Source: Macrostomum hystrix (taxonomy: Eukaryota; Platyhelminthes; Macrostomidae). Taken from it: DNA of 64,000 nt. The stretch spans positions 744,001-808,000 of the forward strand of contig CATNEN010000013.1 of assembly GCA_950097015.1 (NCBI GenBank), given 5' to 3'. The notes beneath the pieces were generated by a model. That model was not told the origin of the DNA. It searched no databases and saw nothing but the letters and a program-made list of their open reading frames with translations. Made by a program: the position numbers and the translations under genes. Shown here one piece after another: positions 54,561 through 64,000 of the stretch (its first letter is position 1; the number at the start of each line of letters is the position of its first letter).

Positions 54561-55228
54561 CAGATTTAGATTAAGATTTAAACCTTTATATTAGTGCTTC
54601 AAAGCAGAGGATCAGATTGAAAATTTCCACGTTCCGCATTTCCCGATTTGAAATCAGAACACCATTTTTTCCTTTAAACTAAGCTCACACTTTCTTAGAA
54701 TCGATAAGCAGTTTACTTTTGCTCATCTAGTCGGGCCCGCATATACCAGCTCGCAGATAGCAAGTAATAACAAATTAGATTTAGTCATCGGTCAGGTCAA
54801 TTTGGAGCTAATTTGGTTCGCTAAATTTCAATTTATCTCAAAACAAGCAGGATGGAGGGCTGTCCATTGCGCAATCCTAGAATTGCTGATGTGTAGTAAA
54901 AATACTTGAAGTGCTTCCCAAATTGAGTTGGGATATTCTAGAAAATGGGACAGAATTCCCAGGAAACTCAAATAGTGACAGGATCGCTAACGAAGTGAGC
55001 AACTTTTGGAGGCCAGCTCCAGATTCAATGCTAAACCGTGGCGCGATTTGAGGATAAACTTGTTGCCTATGGGAGCCTGGAGTTTGAGCAATTTTCGATG
55101 AAAAATCATTTTGTCACTGCACTGCTGGGCGAGAAAATCTTATTTGCGTATTTGCTTTCAACTAGGTTGCGTACAGAACCTTGAAGTGTCCCAAAATGAG
55201 CGAGATTAACTAGAGGCTTTGGTGAGAC
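54561..55228. other. Spacer
   Basis: No gene recognised; mixed composition. Confidence 0.4.
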
Positions 55229-55230
55229 AA

Positions 55231-55262
<32 letters not shown>

Positions 55263-55263
55263 C

Positions 55264-55296
<33 letters not shown>

Positions 55297-55297
55297 C

Positions 55298-55332
<35 letters not shown>

Positions 55333-55400
55333 TGTAAGGTAATGTAATGTAATGTAATGTAATGTAATGTAATGTAATGTAATGTAATGTAATGTACGTA
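55229..55400 (+). repeat. Tetranucleotide (AGTA)n followed by pentanucleotide (AATGT)n
   Basis: About 25 AGTA units (55229-55335) pass directly into about 12 AATGT units (55336-55396). Confidence 0.95.
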
Positions 55401-55469
55401 TGTAATCAATCCAAGCCACTCAATTTTCGCCAATTGTGTAAAGCAGTGCACATTTCTGGTATGATTGTG

Positions 55470-56095
55470 CAGTAACCTGTGAGTTCGGGTTAAAGTTGAT
55501 GCTGTGCAGTAACCTGTGAGTTCGGGCCAAAGTTGATGCTGTGCAGTAACCTGTGAGTTCGGGCCAAAGTTGATGCTTTGCAGTAACCTGTGAGTTCGGG
55601 CCAAAGTTGATGCTGTGCAGTAACCTGTGAGTTCGGGCCAAAGTTGATGCTGTGCAGTAACCTGTGAGTTCGGGCCAAAGTTGATGCTGTGCAGTAACCT
55701 GTGAGTTCGGGCCAAAGTTGATGCTGTGCAGTAACCTGTGAGTTCGGGCCAAAGTTGATGCTGTGCAGTAACCTGTGAGTTCGGGCCAAATTTGATGCTG
55801 TGCAGTAACCTGTGAGTTCGGGCCAAAGTTGATGCTGTGCAGTAACCTGTGAGTTCGGGCCAAAGTTGATGCTTTGCAGTAACCTGTGAGTTCGGGTTAA
55901 AGTTGATGCTGTGCAGTAACCTGTGAGTTCGGGCCAAAGTTGATCCTGTGCAGTAACCTGTGAGTTCGGGCCAAAGTTGATCCTGTGCAGTAACCTGTGA
56001 GTTCGGGCCAAAGTTGATGCTGTGCAGTAACCTGTGAGTTCGGGCCAAAGTTGATCCTGTGCAGTAACCTGTGAGTTCGGGCCAAAGTTGATGCA
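55470..56095 (+). repeat. 37-bp minisatellite
   Basis: About 17 copies around GTGCAGTAACCTGTGAGTTC GGGCCAAAGTTGATGCT; recurrent single-base variants (GATCCT, TTTGC, GGTTAAAG). Period 37 leaves all three minus frames open, giving spurious long ORFs. Confidence 0.95.
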
Positions 56096-56099
56096 ATCG

Positions 56100-57700
56100 C
56101 TTTAAACAGCTGCACTAAAAATGTGCGGTCTACAAAAATTTCTGCTACTCGAGTCTTGTCCCAACCATGCGGGGGGTCCTGTGACAGACAATGAGAACTG
56201 CAGAGTAGATGATAAATGTTTTAATTGAGTGAAGTGGGTTTGGCCGGGTTCTCACTCTATGCTCAGTGAAAACGGCTAGCATTTTTTTCTCAGGTTGTTG
56301 GCAAATAAAATGATCTGTTCTTCTTTCTGATACATTTCTTTTGCACATAGCAACTATCTATATTTGTGGCATTTCGTATTTTCTTGATTCTATTGCTCGA
56401 AGCACGCCTCAATGTTGACACTGATAAAACATAACCACTCGCGCCTATAGACAGGCCAGATCAGACGCGATTGCTTCTGCTAAAAAGCAGAAAGCTTCAG
56501 GTAAATTTAAGAGAAACTATTCTACTTTCTAAAGAAAAACCAATTTGAAAATGGGTCTAATTGTAGGACCATTTTGCCGCTCGTTTTAATACCAATGGGA
56601 ATTTCCCCCTGACAATTTTTGTGGTTCTTCTGAAACAAAAATCAAGTCGCCAGCCATTCAGACCGTCGAGACATTCAATGTTTCTGGCCGAAGGTCCGAT
56701 TTTTCCCATAAGAACTAGTGTATTTCATGCACCCCTGTACACGAATTTGCACTTCGACCTTCAAAATTTATCAGCACGTCACCCGAATGTGCCTGTATCA
56801 TCTCCGTCTTCGGTGGTCACTCAACTTTATCTAGACGGAGCTGCTGGACCTTCAGCAAGTAATAGTCGAGTTTAGGCCAATCCATAGCCAGCTGGAAGCA
56901 CTCTGCTGACGTGCTTCCAGTACGGATGCCACGGTGCTAACGGCGTCGGGGTGGTGACTGATTGGTTGACAGACTAGACGAGGGTCCTGTGCTGCAACTT
57001 GGAGGTTGGCTTGGTAGTTCTACTGTTAATCTGTTCTGATAGTTGCACAAAGCTCCGTGGTTGATATATGAATTGCATCATCACTGCTGACTGATGAGCT
57101 GAATATTTCTGTTGTTGGGGCGGCCAGAACCCGGGGCAGTGTCCTGGAGTAAAATAATCCAAGGAAGAAATCTGAAATCAGATAAGCTGTTTGGCGCTTT
57201 GAAAAGATGTCCAAAAAAATTTAGAATGGGGTGGAGAAAGACGAATGAGAAAGCTGAAATTCTTGCATTTTTTATTTCTCATTGTGTAGCGCCGTTGCGT
57301 CTGCTTTTACCTTTAGTTGTTATCTCGAAGCGAAATCGCAAATAGCAATATTTTGTTTCCCGCCAACCCGGGCGACAAATGTATGATTATAAGCAATAAT
57401 TAATTATACTCGTAGTTGCTAGGCCAAGCAGAAACCTATGTAGACAAGCATCTGAACCAGTTTGTTTGAAATCGTAACAAATTTTTGAACAAAAAAACAG
57501 CCAGAGATCAGATCGTGAAGTTTTATAAGCTTGGTTTTTCTAAACCAATGTAAATATATCGGCTTAGTGTGATGTAGCTGCAGCATCCTACTATGGATTA
57601 TTGTGGCTTACAGAAAATAAACATTCTGTTCACAACATTTAACGCATAAATACGAAAATAAAAGCGGAATATAAGTTTCGTCTGTAGCGTTTGTTTATGA
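56100..57700. other. Spacer, no gene recognised
   Basis: A plus ORF at 56621-56875 (84 codons) has no recognisable motif. Confidence 0.35.
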
Positions 57701-58410
57701 TGAGGGTTAGGGTTAGGAAGGTGAGGGTTAGAAAGAGCTAGAGAGGGGTAGAAAGAGCTAGAGAGGGGTAGAAAGAGCTAGAAAGGGGTTGAAAGAGCTA
57801 GGGAGGGGTAGAAAGAACTAGAGAGGTGTAGAAAGAACTAGAGAGGTGTAGAAAGAGCTAGAGAGGGGTAGAAAGAGCTAGAGAGGTGTAGAAAGAGCTA
57901 GAGAGGTGTAGAAAGAGCTAGAGAGGGGGTAGAAAGAGCTAGGGAGGGGGTAGAAAGAGCTAGAGAGGTGTAGAAAGAGCTAGAGAGGTGTAGAAAGAGC
58001 TAGAGAGGGGGTAGAAAGAGCTAGGGAGGGGTAGAAAGAGCTAGAGAGGGGGTAGAAAGAGCTAGAGAGGTGTAGAAAGAGCTAGAGAGGTGTAGAAAGA
58101 GCTAGAGAGGGGGTAGAAAGTGCTAGAGAGGGGTAGAAAGAGCTAGAGAGGTGTAGAAAGAGCTAGAGAGGGGTAGAAGGAGCTAGAGAGGGGTAGAAAG
58201 AGCTAGAAAGGGGTTGAAAGAGCTAGGGAGGGGTAGAAAGAGCTAGAGAGGGGTAGAAAGAGCTAGAGAGAAGTTGAAAGAGCTAGAGAGGTGTAGAAAG
58301 AGCTAGAGAGGGGTAGAAAGAGCTAGAGCGGTGTAGAAAGAGCTAGAGAGGTGGTAAGAAAAAGCTAGAGAGAGGTAGAAAGAGCTAGAGAGAGTTAATT
58401 TTATACCTCT
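57700..58410 (+). repeat. 20-bp minisatellite with a telomere-like left edge
   Basis: About 34 copies of GAGCTAGAGAGGGGTAGAAA (variants GGTGTAG and GGGGGTAG). The left edge reads GAGGGTTAGGGTTAGG, about two and a half telomeric TTAGGG units. Confidence 0.95.
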
Positions 58411-59106
58411 CGTGAGTTAGAGAGGGTAGAAAGAGTTTGACTGGGGTAAAGAGAGTAAGAGAAAAGAAGGACAATTAGAGTGAACGAAAGAGAGTGTAGA
58501 ATTAATGATAATTAAAATGAAGCTAATTGTGTAATTTATTGATTTCATGCACAAAAAAGCAGATTTCATTGACCCTAGTTTAAACTGGTATTCAATTTGT
58601 TAAAGTGCTTTGCTTCCGTGCCCGTTCGCCCTGATCCCATAATCCCACTGCTGTCTTTGTCAATCAGATTCTCCCTGTTCCCAACTGGGATCTAATATCT
58701 AATAACCATGCGCCGAATGTGGAAGCAGAAGTGGCCACTTATGATATTTCAAACTGGCACAGTTAATTTTCATTCGTGTTTTTTCATGGGTTTTCCTGCG
58801 TCTTCTGGGGGAAGCAGCTTGGAGGTTGCACGAGTAAATATTTAGTCAAGCAGCGGGTAGCAATGTCAGCCTTCAGCAATGCCCTAAGCAGGTTTTATGG
58901 TTTGGACAAGTTGCTCTGGTTTGACCCTTGGTCAGTTAAGATCTGGGACAATAGTAGATCAAGGCCGAGATTGATGGGGTCAATATGAAGTTTCAATTAA
59001 TTCCGATATTGCGCAAAGCTTTTGTGCATTTTTGTTCCAGCAAAGGGACATTGTTGTCTAACTGATAACACGATAAGAATGGCAGAAATTATAAATGGAA
59101 TGCGAT
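58411..59106. other. Spacer
   Basis: No gene recognised. Confidence 0.4.
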
Positions 59107-59780
59107 GGGAGATTCTGTCTAACTCATTGGGAGATCCTGTCAAACTCATTGGGAGATCCTGTCAAACTCATTGGGATATCCTGTCAAACTCATTGGGATA
59201 TCCTGTCTAACTCATTGGGATATCCTGTCAAACTCATTGGGATATCCTGTCAAACTCATTGGGATATCCTGTCAAACTCATTGGGATATCCTGTCAAACT
59301 CATTGGGATATCCTGTCAAACTCATTGGGAGATCCTGTCAAACTCATTGGGATATCCTGTCAAACTCATTGGGAGATCCTGTCCAACTCATTGGGAGATC
59401 CTGTCAAACTCATTGGGATATCCTGTCAAACTCATTGGGATATCCTGTCAAACTCATTGGGAGATCCTGTCCAACTCATTGGGAGATCCTGTCAAACTCA
59501 TTGGGATATCCTGTCAAACTCATTGGGAGATCCTGTCCAACTCATTGGGAGATCCTGTCAAACTCATTGGGATATCCTGTCAAACTCATTGGGAGATTCT
59601 GTCTAACTCATTGGGAGATCCTGTCAAACTCATTGGGATATCCTGTCTAACTCATTGGGATATCCTGTCAAACTCATTGGGAGATTCTGTCTAACTCATT
59701 GGGAGATCCTGTCAAACTCATTGGGATATCCTGTCAAACTCATTGGGAGATGCTGTCAAACTCATCGGGATATCCTAGTC
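59107..59780 (+). repeat. 22-bp minisatellite
   Basis: About 30 copies of CTCATTGGGATATCCTGTCA plus AA, with alternating GATATCC, GAGATCC and GAGATTC variants that repeat as blocks. Confidence 0.95.
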
Positions 59781-60042
59781 TAGTATTATTATATTTGTCT
59801 CGGAATAAATAAATTATTGGTGAAATTCTAGACATACTCAACCCGACCAAAACCCAATCATTTATTTCAGATTTCGGCAGAAGAAAAGCTTTACAGACAA
59901 TCTCGTCTAACCAGGCCTTTGTTTAATTACTGAAGCCCATAATTATGTGGCCGACGGGAACCACCTAGCAACCACTGGGACCGATTGTTTGCCAAGCCGT
60001 GCAAATTATTTAACTTGATTGTCACCCTTGTCGGAGGCGAAG

Positions 60043-61414
60043 ATTGCCATGCCGGACATCAGGGAGGAGGTCTGGTTCTTCCAAGAAATGGCTCCCCTGC
60101 TGGCCACTGCGATCCTGGGCCCGATGCCCGACGGTGCCTTCCTAGTCAGGAGCTTCAAGCGTCGTCTGGCATTGTCGTTCGTGTGAGCACCGCCCACCTT
60201 GTCTCACGCTTTCAGTGTCTCTGCTTCTCTCTTTATCATTCTCTAATTGTTAGTTAACTAGAAATTTCCCCTTTTTAAGACTTTTCTTTAAAATTTCCCT
60301 ACCGCATCTCTCTTCTGTGTTCTATCTTCTATCCTCTCTAATATCTATTCTCTCTTCTATTCTCTTTGTTCTCCCTTGCCTGTTCTATCTTATACCTTAT
60401 CTCTTCTCTCTTCTGTGTTCTGTCTTCTCTCTCCTCAGTTATCTCTTCTCTCTCCTCAGTTATATCTTCTCTCTCCTCAGTTATCTCTTCTCTCTCCTCA
60501 GTTATATCTTCTCTCTCCTCAGTTATCTCTTCTCTCTCCTCAGTTATATCTTCTCTCTCCTCAGTTATATATTCTCTCTCCTCAGTTATATATTCTCTCT
60601 CCTCAGTTATATATTCTCTCTCCTCAGTTATATATTCTCTCTCCTCAGTTATATTTTCTCTCTCCTCAGTTATATATTCTCTCTCCTCAGTTATATATTC
60701 TCTCTCCTCAGTTATATTTTCTCTCTCCTCAGTTATATTTTCTCTCTCCTCAGTTATATATTCTCTCTCCTCAGTTATATATTCTCTCTCCTCAGTTATA
60801 TATTCTCTCTCCTCAGTTATATATTCTCTCTCCTCAGTTATATATTCTCTCTCCTGGGAGGACAGATAACTGAGGATAGAGAAGATCTTCTCTCTTCTTT
60901 GTTCCATTTTGTCTCATTCCGCGCCTTTCATCAATGTTCTGTCGTCTGCTTTTGTCGCTTTTTCTTCTTCTCTCTCTTCTTCGATTCTCTGAAAAATGTT
61001 CATTCAGATTCGGATTATTTTTCCGAGCAATCCTCGAGGTTGTTTCTAAAAATAGCCACAAGTGAAATCATTTAAATAGGCCAATCACAATCACCTTGCC
61101 GCGGAATGACTGACAGGTTGTCCTAACCTTGGCTGCAAATCCGTCGCGTTATAATTATGCTAATTTCCTATATCTGTTTTCCAACTTTCATTAGTAGAAA
61201 GCATGCCACCCCCCAGCAGTTTTTCTCCCCAAATCCCAACAGAAAGTACAGAATGATGCGCAAGGTGCTCCGCCACCTCTGGCTGCGCCTTCCGCCCGGT
61301 GTGGGAGGCTAAAAAACCACTTTAGAAGTTTAAGGTCTAGGCCGAAAATTCCTGCAGCTTTTGAGAGCTCGTTGCTTGGGTCGGCGAGGTCGTGAAGGGA
61401 ATGCCACCGCCGCC

Positions 61415-61451
<37 letters not shown>

Positions 61452-63334
61452 GAGGCCACGTGACTTTCCCTGAACAGCTGCTTCAATTTTCTACACCCTC
61501 CCATTCTAGCAGGACTGCTGCCTGGGTAGGCGGCGTGTCAATTTTATTATTTTCACATCGACAACCAGCCAAGGCGAGTTGCAAATGCGAATTTGACGCC
61601 TTGACTATTTGAAGACAAAAACTTGACGATATGAGGCTTGTTTGTACTTTTCGTTTATAAATGCTTGTTAGTAGACGTGTTTGGATCCACTTGCTGGCTT
61701 GTAAATACCAGTAATTAGGCCTTGTACACGTTTTGTTAAGGTCACGGTACCTTTTCAGCACAAATTCCTTCTGTTTATTTCCTTAACTGTTCTAAAATAA
61801 TGGTCTAAATAGATTTCGCAAGGAAAGCTCGCAGATATAAAAAAGTTTAAAAAATTAACAGCAGTTAAATTCGACCTCTTCAAAGCTCCATAAACTGGAC
61901 CTCTTCAAAGCATCATAAGCTGGACCTTTTCAAAGCTTCATAAGCTGGACCTCTTCAAAGCTTCATAAGCTGGACCTCTTCAAAGCATCATAAGCTGGAC
62001 CTCTTCAAAGCTGCATAAGCTGGACCTCTTCAAAGCTTCATAAGCTGGACCTCTTCAAAGCATCATAAACTGGACCTCTTCAAAGCTTCATAAAATGGAC
62101 CTCTTCAAAGCTTCATAAGCTGGACCTCTTCAAAGCTTCATAAGCTGGACCTCTTCAAAGCATCATAAGCTGGACCTCTTCAAAGCTTCATAAAATGGAC
62201 CTCTTCAAAGCTTCATAAACTGGACCTCTTCAAAGCTTCATAAGCTGGACCTCTTCAAAGCTTCATAAGCTGGACCTCTTCAAAGCATCATAAGCTGGAC
62301 CTCTTCAAAGCTTCATAAAATGGACCTCTTCAAATGAACAAAAATGTCTTCAAACAGTTTTCGCCAACCATGAAACTCGCAGAAGCGACTCCACCGTTAA
62401 GCACCTGTGGATTCACCGCGATGAAGATGGCCAGTGCTACGTGTTGCGTCACGAGAAGTTCGCCAGCGTGAGGCACATGATCGAGCGCTACCGGACCTGC
62501 CGCAGTCTCGGCATGCCGCTCGCCAGCTGCCCGAAGCCGGCTGACATCGAAGCCTTCCTGCGACTGCCCGAAGAGGACATTGAGCTGGGCTCTGAGTCCA
62601 CTGATGGCACGGAGTCGCAGCTGACGGTGAGCTCTTGAGTCTAGCATGTGCTCAGATTCTGTCTTAGGGGAGGGGGTCGTCTCTCATGGCCGCAAACTGC
62701 ATGGCCACAACAAACAATCTGCTTGATTTCAGATCAAATCAAGAATTTTCTATGCATCTTTGATGACTACATTTGATTAGCAAACTGACCCTAAATGATA
62801 AATATTTTATTAGAACAGACCTACAGCTTGATCTAGATGTCAGATGAAACAGTACTTTAACATATTTCTGTTCAGTTATCCCCTTCCATGTCTGCATGGG
62901 TGCTTCTGAAAACGGACCAGAAAGCTATTGCTAGCACACGGCGACCACAAATCTTTTCTTAGAATAGCGACCAGTTTCTTAGAATGTTCCCAAAACCGCT
63001 GACAAGAGAGCATTGGCGTGGGCACCTGCCCCAATCAATCAATTCCCAGTTTCTAACCTCTAGCAGGCTGAACTGGTTGGGGAATACACACGCGGGAACT
63101 TCCGTAACATTCCTGTCTCACGCTGCTTGGGGGTCATATTTTTTTTCTACGCTAGCAACGCTTTGGTATGATATTTTCAAATTACTAAACATCCAATGAC
63201 TGTAAAACAATGGGCGATGCATTCCAGACATTTCACCAGGGTCGCTACGGCTCGGAGGCGATCACAGCTGTTGCTAGGCGACACAATTCTGGGGACATCA
63301 CCGCCTGTCTAAGAAACGAGGCCTTTATTCTTAT
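60043..63334 (+). CDS. SH2-domain protein with kinase-like segment (partial)
   Basis: Three exons are supported: 60043-60182, 62383-62626 and 63228-63334; intron phases 2 and 0. The first carries the N-terminal half of an SH2 domain (VWFFQEMAPLL ... DGAFLVRSFKRRLALSFV, with the FLVR phosphotyrosine-pocket Arg). The second carries the rest (STVKHLWIHRDEDGQCYVLR, KFASVRHMIERY). The split codon GT|A restores the SH2 frame exactly. After a linker, the third exon reads QGRYGSEAITAVARRHNSGD and LRNEAFILM. This resembles a kinase N-lobe: glycine loop, VAVK strand and alpha-C Glu. But the first loop Gly is missing and the VAVK Lys appears as Arg (AVAR). The order SH2-kinase is that of Src/Abl/Csk-type tyrosine kinases. 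ATG 60049 could be a start, but upstream exons are likely; the 3' end is outside the window. Introns hold minisatellites. Confidence 0.65.
60420..60856 (+). repeat. 21-bp minisatellite in the SH2-gene intron
   Basis: About 21 copies of TATATTCTCTCTCCTCAGTT plus A. Every unit contains a polypyrimidine tract followed by CAG, an excellent 3' splice-site match on the sense strand. It ends in an inverted echo (ATAACTGAGGATAGAGAAGA). Confidence 0.95.
60857..61867. other. Intron of the SH2 gene
   Basis: Contains a (CTG)n tract of 10-11 units at 61418-61450. A small GC-rich open stretch at 61254-61313 (MMRKVLRHLWLRLPPGVGG-stop) follows TACAG and could be an alternative exon, but joining 60182 to 62383 already restores the SH2 domain without it. 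Confidence 0.4.
61868..62336 (+). repeat. 25-bp minisatellite in the SH2-gene intron
   Basis: About 18 copies around GCTGGACCTCTTCAAAGCTT CATAA, with CATCATAA and AAATGGAC variants. It ends 46 bp before the acceptor at 62382. Confidence 0.95.
62640..63227. other. Intron between the SH2 and kinase-like exons
   Basis: No repeat or gene recognised. Confidence 0.4.
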
Positions 63335-63384
63335 GTGAGCCATAGAGTTGACCACCATTGCTTTTTAATCAATTTAGTTATTAA

Positions 63385-64000
63385 TTAATTCACGAATCAA
63401 ACGAATCTCATCAGTCCCGTGAGTCCATGTCTCAAATGAGTCCTGGCATCACTCCCATGAGTGCATGACTCAAACGACTCTCATCAGTCCCGTGAGTCCA
63501 TGTCTCAAATGAGTCCTGGCATCACTCCCATGAGTGCATGACTCAAACGACTCTCATCAGTCCCGTGAGTCCATGTCTCAAATGAGTCCTGGCATCACTC
63601 CCATGAGTACATGACTCAAACGACTCTCATCAGTCCCGTGAGTCCATGTCTCAAATGAGACCTGGCATCACTCCCATGAGTACATGACTCAAACGACTCT
63701 CATCAGTCCCGTGAGTCCATGTCTCAAATGAGACCTGGCATCACTCCCATGAGTACATGACTCAAACGACTCTCATCAGTCCCGTGAGTCCATGTCTCAA
63801 ATGAGACCTGGCATCACTCCCATGAGTACATGACTCAAACGACTCTCATCAGTCTCGTGAGTCCATGTCTCAAATGAGACCTGGCATCACTCCCATGAGT
63901 ACATGACTCAAACGACTCTCATCAGTCCCGTGAGTCCATGTCTCAAATGAGACCTGGCATCACTCCCATGAGTACATGACTCAAACGATTCTCATCAGTC
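63385..64000 (+). repeat. 73-bp satellite-like array, runs off the window
   Basis: About eight and a half copies. Blocks within the unit: CTCATCAGTCCCGTGAGTCC, ATGTCTCAAATGAG(T/A)CCTG and CATCACTCCCATGAGTACAT. The unit is internally palindromic (many ACTC/GAGT and CATGAG motifs). The array starts about 50 bp after the donor at 63335. Confidence 0.95.

Noticed and set aside
55206-56096. A 296-codon minus-strand ORF of NSQVTAQHQLWPELTGYCT repeats
   Set aside because: It is produced entirely by the 37-bp minisatellite and the AGTA/AATGT tracts; all three minus frames are open, and there is no independent coding signal.
59095-60907. Several 115-250 codon ORFs of repeated short peptides
   Set aside because: They follow the 22-bp and 21-bp arrays and stop at the array edges.
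61254-61313. Small GC-rich ORF (19 codons) as an exon of the SH2 gene
   Set aside because: The SH2 domain is restored exactly without it, and it ends in a stop with no donor in frame.
63385-64000. Hammerhead-ribozyme-like core (CTGATGAG on the minus strand) in the 73-bp satellite
   Set aside because: Flatworm satellites can encode hammerheads, but the unit lacks the GAAA box, and the sequence after CTGATGA (GAGTC GTTT GAGTC) cannot form stem II.

Overview
This is eukaryotic, animal-type nuclear DNA. Protein-coding exons are short, GC-rich islands (about 60-65% G+C by eye) in AT-rich introns and intergenic DNA, with GT..AG splice sites and conserved intron phases. The proteins are metazoan: a CDON/BOC-like receptor tail, the mitochondrial PPR protein PTCD1, an ELAV-type RNA-binding protein, an SH2/kinase gene and a stathmin-like protein. 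The style (a minisatellite in most introns, many DNA transposons, GC-rich codons) suggests an aquatic invertebrate, possibly a free-living flatworm such as Macrostomum. That assignment is inference and weakly held.

Layout. 0.7-3.1 kb: the last four exons of a CDON/BOC/Ihog-like receptor (+). 3.1-6.8 kb: no gene seen. 6.8-20.75 kb: a transposon cluster with three THAP-domain P-element copies (all on -). Copy 1 is decayed, copy 2 is an uninterrupted but C-terminally truncated ORF, and copy 3 is split by a 4.2-kb MULE that has an intact transposase, about 470-bp inverted repeats and a 9-bp target duplication. 21-24.4 kb: a LINE fragment, an RPA1-like fragment and unassigned DNA. 24.8-28.7 kb: PTCD1, four exons (+). 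28.8-31.1 kb: SINEs and a two-exon stathmin-like gene (-). 31.9-33.7 kb: two non-autonomous DNA transposons, each with a recognisable target duplication. 35.0-48.1 kb: a four-exon gene (+) that joins two ELAV-type RRMs in frame to a serine-dehydratase-like domain lacking the PLP lysine. Its second intron carries a young Ty3/Gypsy element with identical LTRs. 48-60 kb: AT-rich DNA packed with tandem repeats. 60.0-63.3 kb: exons of an SH2 + kinase-like gene (+), 3' end outside the window.

About 20 tandem arrays with unrelated 12-73 bp units make up roughly 15% of the window. Inside genes they usually begin or end within 30-110 bp of a splice site, and several repeat a 3' splice-site-like motif. 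The most novel candidates are the RRM-RRM-dehydratase fusion with its missing lysine, the intronic minisatellites beside splice sites, and the MULE family (autonomous copy nested in a P element plus a short derivative with the same architecture).
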